Below, piece after piece: positions 1-8,424 of a stretch of DNA of 64,000 nt (within the stretch, counting starts at the first letter, position 1; every line of letters starts with the position of its first letter). This stretch comes from an uncultured Paracoccaceae bacterium (GTDB taxonomy: Bacteria > Pseudomonadota > Alphaproteobacteria > Rhodobacterales > Rhodobacteraceae). The stretch covers positions 186,001 through 250,000 of the forward strand of contig CATOSB010000011.1 of the NCBI GenBank assembly GCA_951812305.1. The letters run 5' to 3'. Below the pieces are notes generated by a model. That model was not told the DNA's origin, did no database searches, and saw only the letters and a list, made by a program, of their open reading frames with translations. Both the position numbers and the translations under genes were made by a program.

Positions 1-792
1 CACGAAACCTGCCTTGTGGTCATCGGGCGGGGTGCATCGGATCCGGATGCCAACGCCAATGTCGCCAAAATTGCGCGGCTTTTATGGGAAGGCATGGGCT
101 TTGGCTGGGGCGCGGTTGGGTATTCCGGCGTGACATTCCCGCTGGTCGAACCGACGCTGGAACATGTCGCGAAACTCGGCTATCGGCGCGTGATCGTCTT
201 CCCGTATTTCATGTTCACCGGGATTTTGATCGACCGTATTTTCGGTTTCACTGATCGGGTAGCGGAGCGACATCCAGGTATAGAATTCGTCAAGGCGGGC
301 TATCTGAACGACCATCCAAAAGTATTGGAGACTTTCGCCGAACGCATCCTCGAACAGGATGGCGGATCGCCGGTTCCAAATTGCGGAACCTGCCAATATC
401 GCAACCTGATCTTGTCACACCCGGATGGCGGCCATCACCATATCTCGATTGATGACCGGAATGCCGGTCATCCGGCCCTGTCCGCCACACCGCCGCCCAC
501 GTGCGTGATGTGCAAGTATCGCACCGAGGTGCTGGGCTTTGAGGCAGAGGTCGGTGCGGTGCAGGAGAGCCACCACCATCACGTTGAAGGACAAGACGCC
601 TGCGCGCCGGGGTCCAACGTGTCTGACTGCGCATTCTGTGACACATTCTGTACCGGCGAGTGCCGTCTGCATCTGGTGGACCACCATCATCACGATCATG
701 ACCACGACCACGATCACCACCATCATCACGCCACATACCCACATGCTGATCACCCGCTTGGGCCCGAAAGTGCGCGGCGTGTCCGTGGTTAG
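1..792 (+). CDS. cbiX: Sirohydrochlorin cobaltochelatase CbiX, 3' part, with Cys/His-rich tail
   Basis: The reading frame is open from the first base, so the N-terminus lies outside the window. The first ~115 residues match the sirohydrochlorin chelatase fold (segment VIGRGASDPDANANVAKIAR and a PYFMFTGILID core), which inserts cobalt into sirohydrochlorin early in corrin synthesis. The rest is an extension with CxxC pairs at codons 128/131 and 168/171, a Cys cluster at about 201-218 and a run of His at about 225-241. His-rich and Fe-S-type tails are known in some long CbiX proteins. Here the tail is probably for metal storage or delivery (inference). It is followed 60 bp later by cobH, in line with cobalamin operon membership. 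Confidence 0.9.
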   Translation, partial: HETCLVVIGRGASDPDANANVAKIARLLWEGMGFGWGAVGYSGVTFPLVEPTLEHVAKLGYRRVIVFPYFMFTGILIDRIFGFTDRVAERHPGIEFVKAGYLNDHPKVLETFAERILEQDGGSPVPNCGTCQYRNLILSHPDGGHHHISIDDRNAGHPALSATPPPTCVMCKYRTEVLGFEAEVGAVQESHHHHVEGQDACAPGSNVSDCAFCDTFCTGECRLHLVDHHHHDHDHDHDHHHHHATYPHADHPLGPESARRVRG

Positions 793-852
793 AGTGGCCT
801 TCCCCCTGACCCCCCTCCCCTTGGGAGAGAGGTTCCAGCGGTTAGTGCTTGC

Positions 853-1494
853 ATGATGCGGCCATACCTGAAAGACCCAGCGGCGATCTACGCCGAAAGC
901 TTTGCCACCGTCCGTCGCGAGGCGCGGCTGGACCGGTTTCCCGATGACCTGCAACCGTTGGTCACGCGACTGATCCATTCCTGCGGTATGGTGGAAATCG
1001 CTGATCGGCTGGCGTTTTCGCCCGATCTTGATGGCATGGCCCGTAAGGGATTGGAGCAGGGCGCGCCCATTTTTTGCGATTGCGAAATGGTCGCCGCCGG
1101 GATCATCCGTCGGTATTTACCGGCTGAAAATGCGGTGATCGTCACGCTGAATGACCCAGCGGTCCCGGACATTGCCGCAGATATGGGAACCACGCGCTCT
1201 GCCGCCGCCGTGGAACTGTGGCGCGACCGGATTGAAGGCGCCGTTGTCGCCATTGGCAACGCGCCGACCGCGCTTTTTCATCTGCTGGAAAAGCTCGATG
1301 AAGGCTGGCCAAAACCTGCCGCCATTCTGGGGTTTCCGGTTGGGTTTGTGGGCGCGGCGGAAAGCAAGGCTGAACTGGCCGCAAACCCGCGCGGGTGTGA
1401 GTTTATCACGCTCAAAGGCCGGCGTGGCGGGTCGGCAATGGCCAGCGCGGCGGTGAACGCATTGGCGGCAGGGCTTCCGGAGGACCGGGTATGA
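853..1494 (+). CDS. cobH: Precorrin-8X methylmutase
   Basis: A 213-residue protein, the normal length for CobH/CbiC, which moves a methyl group from C11 to C12 to give hydrogenobyrinic acid. The segment LIHSCGMVEIADRL contains the His expected to act in catalysis, and the C-terminal ITLKGRRGGSAMASAAVNAL is typical of the family. Two ATG codons are adjacent at the start (853 and 856) and the choice between them is not clear. The stop overlaps the start of cobL in an ATGA, so the two are translationally coupled. Confidence 0.96.
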   Translation: MMRPYLKDPAAIYAESFATVRREARLDRFPDDLQPLVTRLIHSCGMVEIADRLAFSPDLDGMARKGLEQGAPIFCDCEMVAAGIIRRYLPAENAVIVTLNDPAVPDIAADMGTTRSAAAVELWRDRIEGAVVAIGNAPTALFHLLEKLDEGWPKPAAILGFPVGFVGAAESKAELAANPRGCEFITLKGRRGGSAMASAAVNALAAGLPEDRV

Positions 1495-2693
1495 GTGATC
1501 GCTGGTTGCACATTGTCGGCATCGGAGAGGATGGTCTGGACGGTTTGACGCCGGCCACGCGCGCCGTGGTTGAAGCCGCAGAGATCATTATCGGCGGGGA
1601 CCGGCATCACGATCTGTCCCAGAGCGTCACGGCAATGCGGGTTGCATGGCCGTCGCCCTTCGATGCGCTGATCGAACAGCTAAAGAGCTACAAGGGAAAA
1701 CGCGTCGTCGTTCTGGCCACGGGCGATCCGCTTTGGTTCAGCGTCGGCGCCCGGATCGGACGCGCGATACCGCCGGGCGAGATCACCTTTCACCCGCAAC
1801 TGTCCGCATTCCAGTTGGCGGCGGCGCGGATGGGGTGGAGCCTCGCCGATGTCGAGACGCTGACCGTGCATGGCCGCCCGGTCGAGCAAATGATCGCCTT
1901 TATCCAACCCGATCAACGTCTACTGATCCTGACCACGGGCGAAGAAACGCCCGCCCAGATCGCGCGGTTTCTGACCGAGCGTGGTTTTGGCAAGTCACCG
2001 ATGAGTGTGCTGGCGAGCATGGGCGGTGATGACGAGCAGAGGTTTGATGGCGCAGCGGAAAGCTGGGATCATGCGGTTCCGGCCTTCAACACTTTGGCGG
2101 TTGAATGCGTAGCCGCGCCAGATGCGGCGCTTTTGCCGCGCGTTCCCGGTTTGGCTGATGACTTGTTCCACCACGACGGTACAATGACCAAACAGGAGGT
2201 GCGCGCGGCGACGGTGGCAAAGCTGATGCCGATGCGCGGGGCGCTTTTGTGGGATATCGGCACGGGTTGCGGTTCTGTCGCGGTCGAATGGATGCGCGCG
2301 GCGCGATATGCGCGCGCAATCGGGATCGAACCACGCGCCGACCGCCGCGCGATGGCGGCCGAAAACGCACTGGCGCTGGGCACACCGAAGCTGGAATTGG
2401 TCGACGGCGAGGCGCCAGCTGTTCTGGAAGATTTGGCCGCGCCGGATGCCGTGTTCATCGGCGGGGGCCTGTCGACAAAGGTGTTTGAAGCGGTCTGGAC
2501 CGCGCTGCGCCCGCTTGGCCGGTTGGTCGCGAATGCGGTGACTCTGGAAAGCGAGGCGCAATTGATTGCACTTCATCGGGAACATGGCGGGCAGTTGGTG
2601 AAGCTGCAGGTGAACCGGGCGGAACCGGTCGGCGGGCTGACAGGTTGGCGGCCGCTGATGCCGGTGACCCAGTGGAGCCTCGTCAAAAGATGA
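1491..2693 (+). CDS. cobL: Precorrin-6Y C5,15-methyltransferase (decarboxylating), CbiE-CbiT fusion
   Basis: A 400-residue bifunctional enzyme. Residues ~1-200 are the CbiE-type tetrapyrrole methylase (start WLHIVGIGEDGLDGLTP, ATGDPLWFSVGAR), and ~215-400 the CbiT-type Rossmann methyltransferase with the SAM loop LLWDIGTGCGSVAVEWMR and IGGGLST. It methylates precorrin-6B at C5 and C15 and decarboxylates the C12 acetate. Length and domain order match CobL. It overlaps cobH upstream and cobI downstream by four bases each (ATGA), so the genes are read as one operon. Confidence 0.96.
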   Translation: MSDRWLHIVGIGEDGLDGLTPATRAVVEAAEIIIGGDRHHDLSQSVTAMRVAWPSPFDALIEQLKSYKGKRVVVLATGDPLWFSVGARIGRAIPPGEITFHPQLSAFQLAAARMGWSLADVETLTVHGRPVEQMIAFIQPDQRLLILTTGEETPAQIARFLTERGFGKSPMSVLASMGGDDEQRFDGAAESWDHAVPAFNTLAVECVAAPDAALLPRVPGLADDLFHHDGTMTKQEVRAATVAKLMPMRGALLWDIGTGCGSVAVEWMRAARYARAIGIEPRADRRAMAAENALALGTPKLELVDGEAPAVLEDLAAPDAVFIGGGLSTKVFEAVWTALRPLGRLVANAVTLESEAQLIALHREHGGQLVKLQVNRAEPVGGLTGWRPLMPVTQWSLVKR

Positions 2694-3394
2694 CGACAGG
2701 TACCCTTTATGGCGTTGGTGTCGGACCGGGCGATCCCGACCTGATCACCCGAAAAGCGGCCCGTCTGATCGAGCACGCGGGCGTGGTCGCCTATCCAACG
2801 CTAGCCGGGGCGGAGAGTTTCGCACGCAGGATCGCCGCTGATCTGATTGCGCCAAACACCCGCGAAATCGTGATGGACGTTCCGATGACCACCGAACGCG
2901 AACCAGCGCAGGCCGCTTATGACAAGGGCGCCGCAGAGATCGCGAATGCGCTGGAATTGGGCGACGATGTGGTGTGCCTTTGCGAAGGCGACCCGTTCTT
3001 TTACGGCTCGTTCATGTATCTTCACGCGCGGTTGGCGGACCGGTTCAATGTAGAGATCGTGCCGGGGGTAACATCGCTGACCGCCTGCGCGGCGCGCGCC
3101 GGAATGCCACTGGCGGCGAGAAACGAACGCGTGACGGTGCTGCCGGGGCCATTGCCCGAAGAAGAGCTGAAGGCGCGGATTGCCGGGGCGGAAAGCGTCG
3201 CGGTGATGAAGGTCGGGCGGCATTTGGGGAAAATCAGAGGCGTGATCAATGCGCTCGGGTTGTCGGATTGTGCGGTCTATGTGGAACGCGCGACATTGCC
3301 GGAAGAGCGGGTTTTGCCCTTGGCGGCGGCGCCCGAGACCGCACCGTATTTCTCGATGATCCTGCTGACAAAGGGGGCCGATCCGTGGCTGTGA
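2690..3394 (+). CDS. cobI: Precorrin-2 C20-methyltransferase
   Basis: 234 residues beginning MTTGTLYGVGVGPGDPDLIT, the N-terminal signature of SAM uroporphyrin/corrin methylases. CEGDPFFYGSFMYLHARL and EIVPGVTSLTACAARAG mark the substrate and SAM pocket. The frame is open further upstream, but the ATG at 2690 that overlaps the cobL stop (ATGA) begins exactly at the conserved N-terminus and was chosen. It acts on precorrin-2 to give precorrin-3A. Its end overlaps the next gene by 10 bases. Confidence 0.96.
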   Translation: MTTGTLYGVGVGPGDPDLITRKAARLIEHAGVVAYPTLAGAESFARRIAADLIAPNTREIVMDVPMTTEREPAQAAYDKGAAEIANALELGDDVVCLCEGDPFFYGSFMYLHARLADRFNVEIVPGVTSLTACAARAGMPLAARNERVTVLPGPLPEEELKARIAGAESVAVMKVGRHLGKIRGVINALGLSDCAVYVERATLPEERVLPLAAAPETAPYFSMILLTKGADPWL

Positions 3395-5211
3395 AACCTG
3401 TGGTTCTGGCGCTAAGCCGGTCGGGAGAAGGCGTGGCGCATCGCGTGGCGGCGGCGATTGGCGCATCTGTGCATGGGCGCGAAGGGCGGGTTGAAAAGGC
3501 GGATGCATTCTTTCCAAACGCGCTGGACCATGCGCGGGATTTGTTCGCAGCGGGCGTGCCGATTGTGGGCGTATGTGCAAGCGGGATCCTGATCCGGGCG
3601 GTGTCGCCGCTGCTGGCAGACAAGCGATCCGAACCGCCGGTTCTGTCGGTGGCAGATGACGGGTCGGTCGTTGTGCCACTGCTTGGCGGGCATCGCGGCG
3701 CGAACCGGCTGGCCAAGGAGATTGCGGCGGCGCTGGGCGCGAAGGCGGCGGTAACGACGGCGGGCGATGTCGCGCTGGGCGTGGCACTGGATGAACCACC
3801 GGAAGGCTGGGTTCTTGGGACACCGGAACTGGCGAAAGGCGCAATGGCCGATCTTTTGTCCGGAAAATCGGCACATATCTGCGGTGACGAGGCCGCGAAA
3901 GCCGATTGGCTGGACGATTTGCCCACGGAAAGGTCATGGCGCGATGAGGTCATCATCGAGGCCACGATGGAACCCGCGCGCGACGGTGTTGTAACGTTCC
4001 ATCCGCAGCGCGCAACGCTGGGGGTGGGATGTGCGCGAAACTGCCCGCCAGAGGAGCTTGCCGGGTTGGTCGCGCGCATGATGGACGAGGCGGCGCTGGC
4101 CCCCGGTGCAATTCATTCCATCAACACGATTGACCTGAAGGCAGACGAGCCCGCGATACTGGAACTCGCCAGATCAATTGGCGCGCCGCTGCGTTTGTTC
4201 TCTGCTGCGGAACTGGATGGTTTGACCGCACGGGTTGAGAACCCGTCGGATGTCGTTTTCGCCGAAGTTGGCACGCATTCGGTGGCAGAGGCTGGCGCGA
4301 TCTCCCAATCCAAGAAGTCCGTCCTTTGGTATCAAAAGGAAAAAACCGCCAACGCGACCTGTGCGATTGGTGTCGCGCCGGAACCACTGACCGGATTACT
4401 GGGTCGTGGGCGCGGGCGGCTGGCACTTGTCGGGATCGGTCCCGGTCAGGCGGCATGGCGGACGCCGGAAGCGTCAAAACTTGTGGCCGAGGCCGATGAA
4501 CTGGTGGGCTATGGGCTTTACATCGACCTGTTGGGTTCGCTGGCGGCAGGGAAAGAGCGGCATGATTTCCCATTGGGTGGCGAAGAGGCTCGGTGCCGGT
4601 TCGCGCTGGAACGAGCCGCTGAGGGGCGCAACGTCGCGATCATCTGTTCTGGCGATGCGGGCATCTACGCAATGGGCGCGCTGGTTTTTGAGCTGATGGA
4701 TCGAGGGCCCGATGAGATGGGTGTCAGCGATGCGGCGCGGCGGGTGGACGTGATTTCCGCGCCGGGTGTATCTGCGTTGCAGGGCGCGGCGGCGAGGGCC
4801 GGGGCACCGCTGGGTCATGATTTCTGCGCGATTTCTCTGTCGGATCTGCTTACTCCACGGGAGGATATTCTGAGACGTGTCCGGGCGGCGGCAGAGGGCG
4901 ACTTCGTCATCGCGTTCTACAACCCGGTCAGCAAGCGGCGTCGTGATCTGCTGGCGCTGGCGCGGGATATTCTGCTGGAACACCGGCCCAAAGATTGCCC
5001 TGTGCTGCTGGCGTCGTCATTGGGACGGCCGGAAGAGGATTTGCGCTATCGCGCGCTGTCCGATTTGCAGGTGGATGAGGTGGATATGCTGACCGTCGTG
5101 CTTGTCGGGTCATCGAATTCGCGATTGGCGGCGCTGGGTGAGGGGCCGAGAATGTACACGCCGCGCGGGTATGCGCGCAGGATCGATGGAGATTTGTCGG
5201 ATGCGGGGTGA
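3385..5211 (+). CDS. cobJ: CbiG-CobJ fusion: cobalt-precorrin-5A hydrolase-like domain plus precorrin-3B C17-methyltransferase
   Basis: 608 residues from GTG at 3385, chosen because AAGGGGG at 3371-3377 is at good spacing; GTG at 3391 is possible. Residues ~1-345 resemble CbiG (VCASGILIRAVSPLLADK, VPLLGGHRGANRLA, VGCARNCPPEE). Residues ~350-608 are CobJ, the ring-contraction methylase (LALVGIGPGQAAWRTPEA, CSGDAGIYAMGALVFEL, FVIAFYNPVSKRR). CbiG is normally the deacylase of the anaerobic pathway, while CobJ here sits among CobI/CobL/CobM/CobH. Fusions of these two are known in the Rhodobacterales. The frame differs from cobI, so it is not a CobI fusion. A 72-bp gap precedes cobM. Confidence 0.93.
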   Translation: MAVKPVVLALSRSGEGVAHRVAAAIGASVHGREGRVEKADAFFPNALDHARDLFAAGVPIVGVCASGILIRAVSPLLADKRSEPPVLSVADDGSVVVPLLGGHRGANRLAKEIAAALGAKAAVTTAGDVALGVALDEPPEGWVLGTPELAKGAMADLLSGKSAHICGDEAAKADWLDDLPTERSWRDEVIIEATMEPARDGVVTFHPQRATLGVGCARNCPPEELAGLVARMMDEAALAPGAIHSINTIDLKADEPAILELARSIGAPLRLFSAAELDGLTARVENPSDVVFAEVGTHSVAEAGAISQSKKSVLWYQKEKTANATCAIGVAPEPLTGLLGRGRGRLALVGIGPGQAAWRTPEASKLVAEADELVGYGLYIDLLGSLAAGKERHDFPLGGEEARCRFALERAAEGRNVAIICSGDAGIYAMGALVFELMDRGPDEMGVSDAARRVDVISAPGVSALQGAAARAGAPLGHDFCAISLSDLLTPREDILRRVRAAAEGDFVIAFYNPVSKRRRDLLALARDILLEHRPKDCPVLLASSLGRPEEDLRYRALSDLQVDEVDMLTVVLVGSSNSRLAALGEGPRMYTPRGYARRIDGDLSDAG

Positions 5212-5283
5212 AGTTGCGGGTTGGTCCGTGCGGGTGCGGTGCAGTCTTGATGGCGCCAAAGGGCGCAGGGGCGCGAGGTTGCC

Positions 5284-6063
5284 ATGAAGGTCTACTTTAT
5301 CGGGGCGGGTCCGGGCGACCCGGAATTGCTTACCCTGAAGGCCGCGGATCGGATTTCGCGCTGTCCTGTGTGCCTTTATGCCGGGTCGCTGGTGCCGCCG
5401 GAAGTCGTGGAGCGGGCGCCGGACGGCGCGCGGGTTTTGGACACGGCGCCAATGACGCTTGATGAAACCCATGCCGAGATTCTTGCGGCGCGGGTGAGGG
5501 ATGAAGATGTCGCGCGGGTGCATTCCGGTGACCCATCGCTTTACGGCGCGATTGCCGAGCAGATCAGGCGATTGGAAGCGGACGGGATCGATTATGAGAT
5601 CATTCCGGGGGTTCTGGCCTATGCCGCCGCCGCAGCGGCGCTGGGGCAGGAACTGACGATTCCGGAGGTGGCGCAGTCGATCGTTCTGACGCGGGTCAGT
5701 ATGAAATCGACATCGATGCCGGCGGGTGAGACGCTGGAGAATTTCGCACGTACCGGCGCGACGCTGGCGATCCATCTGGGTGTGCGGGCTTTGCGGGATA
5801 TTGAGCGTAGGCTGGCGCCGTTTTATGGCGCAGATTGCCCGGTGGTGGTGGCCTATCGGGTCGGCTGGCCGGACCAGATGTTCATCCGTGGGACGCTGGC
5901 GGATATCCAAGGCAAAGTGCGCGCAGAAAAGATCACGCGCACGGCGTTGATACTGGTTGGTCCAGCACTTGGGGCAGTGCGCGATTTCAAGGACAGCGCG
6001 CTTTATGATGCGGATATTCCCCATGTTTTGCGCCCAAAAGCGCGGAAGGCTTTGGCAAAATAG
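5284..6063 (+). CDS. cobM: Precorrin-4 C11-methyltransferase
   Basis: 259 residues, normal for CobM/CbiF. It starts MKVYFIGAGPGDPELLTLKA, and contains VHSGDPSLYGAIAEQIRRL, EIIPGVLAYAAAAAALG and ELTIPEVAQSIVLTR, which are characteristic of precorrin-4 methylases. GAGG lies just upstream of the ATG. It is the last corrin gene of the operon in this window, and downstream of it there is a 96-bp gap before an unrelated small gene. Confidence 0.96.
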   Translation: MKVYFIGAGPGDPELLTLKAADRISRCPVCLYAGSLVPPEVVERAPDGARVLDTAPMTLDETHAEILAARVRDEDVARVHSGDPSLYGAIAEQIRRLEADGIDYEIIPGVLAYAAAAAALGQELTIPEVAQSIVLTRVSMKSTSMPAGETLENFARTGATLAIHLGVRALRDIERRLAPFYGADCPVVVAYRVGWPDQMFIRGTLADIQGKVRAEKITRTALILVGPALGAVRDFKDSALYDADIPHVLRPKARKALAK

Positions 6064-6159
6064 GCGCAATTGGCAAGATTCTCCTGTTGTCACAAAAGCT
6101 TAACTTGACCTGTGTATAACTTTCGCGAGACTGGATGCCGCCGAGCAAAGGATTCGGAT

Positions 6160-6510
6160 ATGTCCGATTTTCTGCCAAAAGAGGTGCGCGAAGGGCTGGA
6201 AGCGGCCCGCAAAGCGGACCTGAGAAAGAAAAGCCGCCTGCGGATTCACGCGGGCGATGAAGTGTATCCGGTGCTGCGGTTCTGGGATGGCGGTTTTGCG
6301 CTTGATGCTGAAAACGCGCCACATCTGCGCGGGCTGGTCGATCTTTATCACGGTGGTGTGCATCTTTATCAGTGCCTGATTGTGGCCAGTTCGGAAGAAG
6401 ACGGTGAAATGTTGTTTGAGTTCAAACGAAACACCGCCGCTGTCGATAAGGCACCGCTGGATTTCCACCGCGACGAGAATGCACCGATTGCCTTGCTGGG
6501 GCGCAGCTAA
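6160..6510 (+). CDS. Conserved hypothetical protein, 116 aa
   Basis: I do not recognise a named family. The ATG at 6160 (MSDFLPKEVREGLEAARKAD) is preferred to an upstream in-frame codon at 6112 because the upstream extension looks like noncoding sequence. The protein is soluble and charged, has no signal peptide or membrane segment, and has two FxF/LYHGG-type beta-rich stretches in the middle (VLRFWDGGFALD, HLRGLVDLYHGGVHLYQCLI). It stands alone between cobM and a convergent aminotransferase gene. Confidence 0.65.
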   Translation: MSDFLPKEVREGLEAARKADLRKKSRLRIHAGDEVYPVLRFWDGGFALDAENAPHLRGLVDLYHGGVHLYQCLIVASSEEDGEMLFEFKRNTAAVDKAPLDFHRDENAPIALLGRS

Positions 6511-6578
6511 CAGGTTTCGAATTGCTTCCAAGACATTTCGGGCGATGCCCGAAAGTCGTTGATATCAATCCGAACGGT

Positions 6579-6629
6579 GCGAGGGGCCAGCCACTCGCGC
6601 TCCCCGAAGTATTTCTGGCCAGATGAAAG
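6579..6629. repeat. Convergent-junction element, copy 1 (AAGTATTT-TGGCCAGATGAA)
   Basis: An imperfect GC-rich hairpin (GCGAGGGG ... CCACTCGC) followed by CTCCCCGAAGTATTTC and TGGCCAGATGAAAG. The same block recurs at 10299-10354 and 63392-63437. All three lie between convergent genes and in the same orientation. A terminator or 3'-end element is the likely role. Confidence 0.6.
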
Positions 6630-6632
6630 CGC

Positions 6633-7802
6633 TTATTGCAGATCGCCGAAGGCGCGGGACATGCGTTCAGTGGCGTCCTCAACCACGCTGAGCGGTGTCG
6701 CGATGTTGAAGCGCAGGAAATTGTCGCCGCCCTTGCCAAAAGTGGGGCCGTAATTCGCGGCAATCTGGGCGTCTTTCAGCGTGCGTTGGGTGAACTCTTC
6801 ACGCGACATTCCGGTGCCGGAGAAATCGACCCAGGCGAGGTAGGTCGCCTCCAGCGGCATGGATTCGAGGCCGGGGATGGCGTTGATACGCTCATCAAAC
6901 AGGGTCTTGCTGGCGGACAGATAGTGAATCAGTTCATCGACCCATTGCGCGCCTTCAGTCGAATAGGCAGCGGTGGCCATGTGGACGCCGAAGGAATTGG
7001 GCGACATGCCAAGGCCGAGCATTTTCTTGGCAAAACGGGCGCGCAAATCTTCATCGGCGATAATGACATTGCCGACATGCGCACCTGCGATATTGAAAGT
7101 CTTGGTGCACGCGGTCATCATGACCAGCCGGTCGGTGATGCCGTCAATATGGGCCATCGGGATATGCGTATGGCCGGGAAACACCAGATCGTGGTGGATT
7201 TCGTCGGAGACAAGGATCAGATCATGACGGCAGGCGAAATCAGCGATGCCCTGAAGCTCCGCCCGCGTCCAGACACGGCCGCCGGGATTGTGGGGCGAGC
7301 AGAGGATGGCCATGCGTTCGGAGCCGTCAAGCTGGGCATCCCACGCGTCGAAATCGAGCACGTAGCGGCGGTTATCGTTGACCATCTCGCATTCAACGAC
7401 GCGGCGGTCAGAGCCGTTAATCACCTTGGCAAAAGCGTGATAGACCGGGGTGAAGAGAACGATGCCGTCGCCGGGTTTGGTAAACGCCTCAAGACAAAGG
7501 GACGTGCCGTTGACAAGGCCGTGGGTCGTGAAGATATGGGCGGGGTCGACATCCCAGTTGTGACGGGACTTCATCCACCATTGGATGGCCTCATGATAGG
7601 CGCCGTAATCCCCGAAATACCCGTAAACGCCCACTTCCTGCATTTTGCGCAGTGCTGCGTCGACGCAATCGGGCGGGCGGAAATCCATATCGGCGACCCA
7701 CATTGAAAGGCCAGTGTCGGGAGAGACGCCATAGATTTCTTGCATCATATCCCATTTGACAGAATGGCTGCCGCGGCGGTCGATGATTTCGTCGAAACTC
7801 AT
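6633..7802 (-). CDS. PatB/MalY-type aminotransferase (putative cysteine-S-conjugate or cystathionine beta-lyase)
   Basis: 389 residues of fold-type I PLP enzyme. The PLP lysine lies in TACTKTFNIAGAH, and CSPHNPGGRVWTRAEL and VSDEIHHDLVFPGHTH are the PatB/MalY signatures; the protein begins MSFDEIIDRRGSHSVKWDMM as this family does. The start at 7802 has GGAGGG seven bases upstream and is preferred to a TTG six bases earlier. The family cleaves C-S bonds of cystathionine and related thioethers; some roseobacter members have been proposed to act on sulfur compounds. The exact substrate cannot be read from the sequence. Confidence 0.88.
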   Translation of the reverse strand: MSFDEIIDRRGSHSVKWDMMQEIYGVSPDTGLSMWVADMDFRPPDCVDAALRKMQEVGVYGYFGDYGAYHEAIQWWMKSRHNWDVDPAHIFTTHGLVNGTSLCLEAFTKPGDGIVLFTPVYHAFAKVINGSDRRVVECEMVNDNRRYVLDFDAWDAQLDGSERMAILCSPHNPGGRVWTRAELQGIADFACRHDLILVSDEIHHDLVFPGHTHIPMAHIDGITDRLVMMTACTKTFNIAGAHVGNVIIADEDLRARFAKKMLGLGMSPNSFGVHMATAAYSTEGAQWVDELIHYLSASKTLFDERINAIPGLESMPLEATYLAWVDFSGTGMSREEFTQRTLKDAQIAANYGPTFGKGGDNFLRFNIATPLSVVEDATERMSRAFGDLQ

Positions 7803-7902
7803 GGGCAAACCCTCCCCTTGATGGTTGGCGGCAAGCTAGCCGAACGTGGCGCGAGCGCAAGCCGCATTGCAAGGGCGCGAGCCATCGCCTAAATCGCTGG
7901 GC

Positions 7903-8424
7903 ATGAGCAAGTTGAACATATTGATCCACCCAGATCCGCGCCTGAAAAAGGTTTGCCCGCCTGTGGCGGACGTGACGCCGGAGGTTCGGCGTCTGGCCGA
8001 GGATATGCTGGAAACGATGTATGACGCGCCCGGCATCGGGCTGGCCGCGCCGCAGGTTGGCGAAATGCGCCGAATGCTGGTGATGGATTGCATCAAGGAC
8101 GAGGAAGCCACGCCGGAGCCGATGGTTCTGATCAACCCCGAAGTTACGTGGGCGTCCGACGAGACAAACACCTATGAGGAAGGGTGTTTGTCGATCCCGG
8201 AACAATTCGGCGATGTGGTTCGCCCGGCCGAAGTGCGGGTTTCGTGGACTGATTTGGATGGCAAAACGCGGGAAGAGCAGTTTGACGGGTTATGGGCCAC
8301 CTGCGTGCAGCATGAGATCGACCACCTGAACGGCAAACTGTTCATCGACTATCTCGGGCCGATGCGGCGGCAACTGATCACCCGCAAGATGGTCAAGCTG
8401 AAGAAAGAGCGGGCGCGACTGTGA
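7903..8424 (+). CDS. def: Peptide deformylase
   Basis: 173 residues. All three metalloprotease motifs are intact: GIGLAAPQ, EGCLS (Cys metal ligand) and QHEIDH (two His ligands and the catalytic Glu). It removes the N-formyl group from nascent proteins. The ATG at 7903 (MSKLNILIHPDPRL) fits the family N-terminus; the frame is open for 19 codons further upstream without similarity. The stop overlaps the start of a second deformylase-like gene, and fmt, which makes the formyl donor tRNA, follows. Confidence 0.97.
   Translation: MSKLNILIHPDPRLKKVCPPVADVTPEVRRLAEDMLETMYDAPGIGLAAPQVGEMRRMLVMDCIKDEEATPEPMVLINPEVTWASDETNTYEEGCLSIPEQFGDVVRPAEVRVSWTDLDGKTREEQFDGLWATCVQHEIDHLNGKLFIDYLGPMRRQLITRKMVKLKKERARL

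Noticed and set aside
650..760. CAC/CAT-rich run as a CRISPR or tandem repeat
   Set aside because: It is coding sequence for a His-rich protein tail; no spaced repeats.
2974..3384. Upstream extension of the CbiG-CobJ frame, suggesting a CobI-CbiG-CobJ fusion
   Set aside because: The extension is in another frame from CobI and has no similarity; a GTG start with AAGGGGG at 3371 explains the gene start.
6105..6120. TTGACC ... TATAAC as promoter before the 116-aa gene
   Set aside because: Only four bases lie between the hexamers, too short for a sigma-70 promoter.
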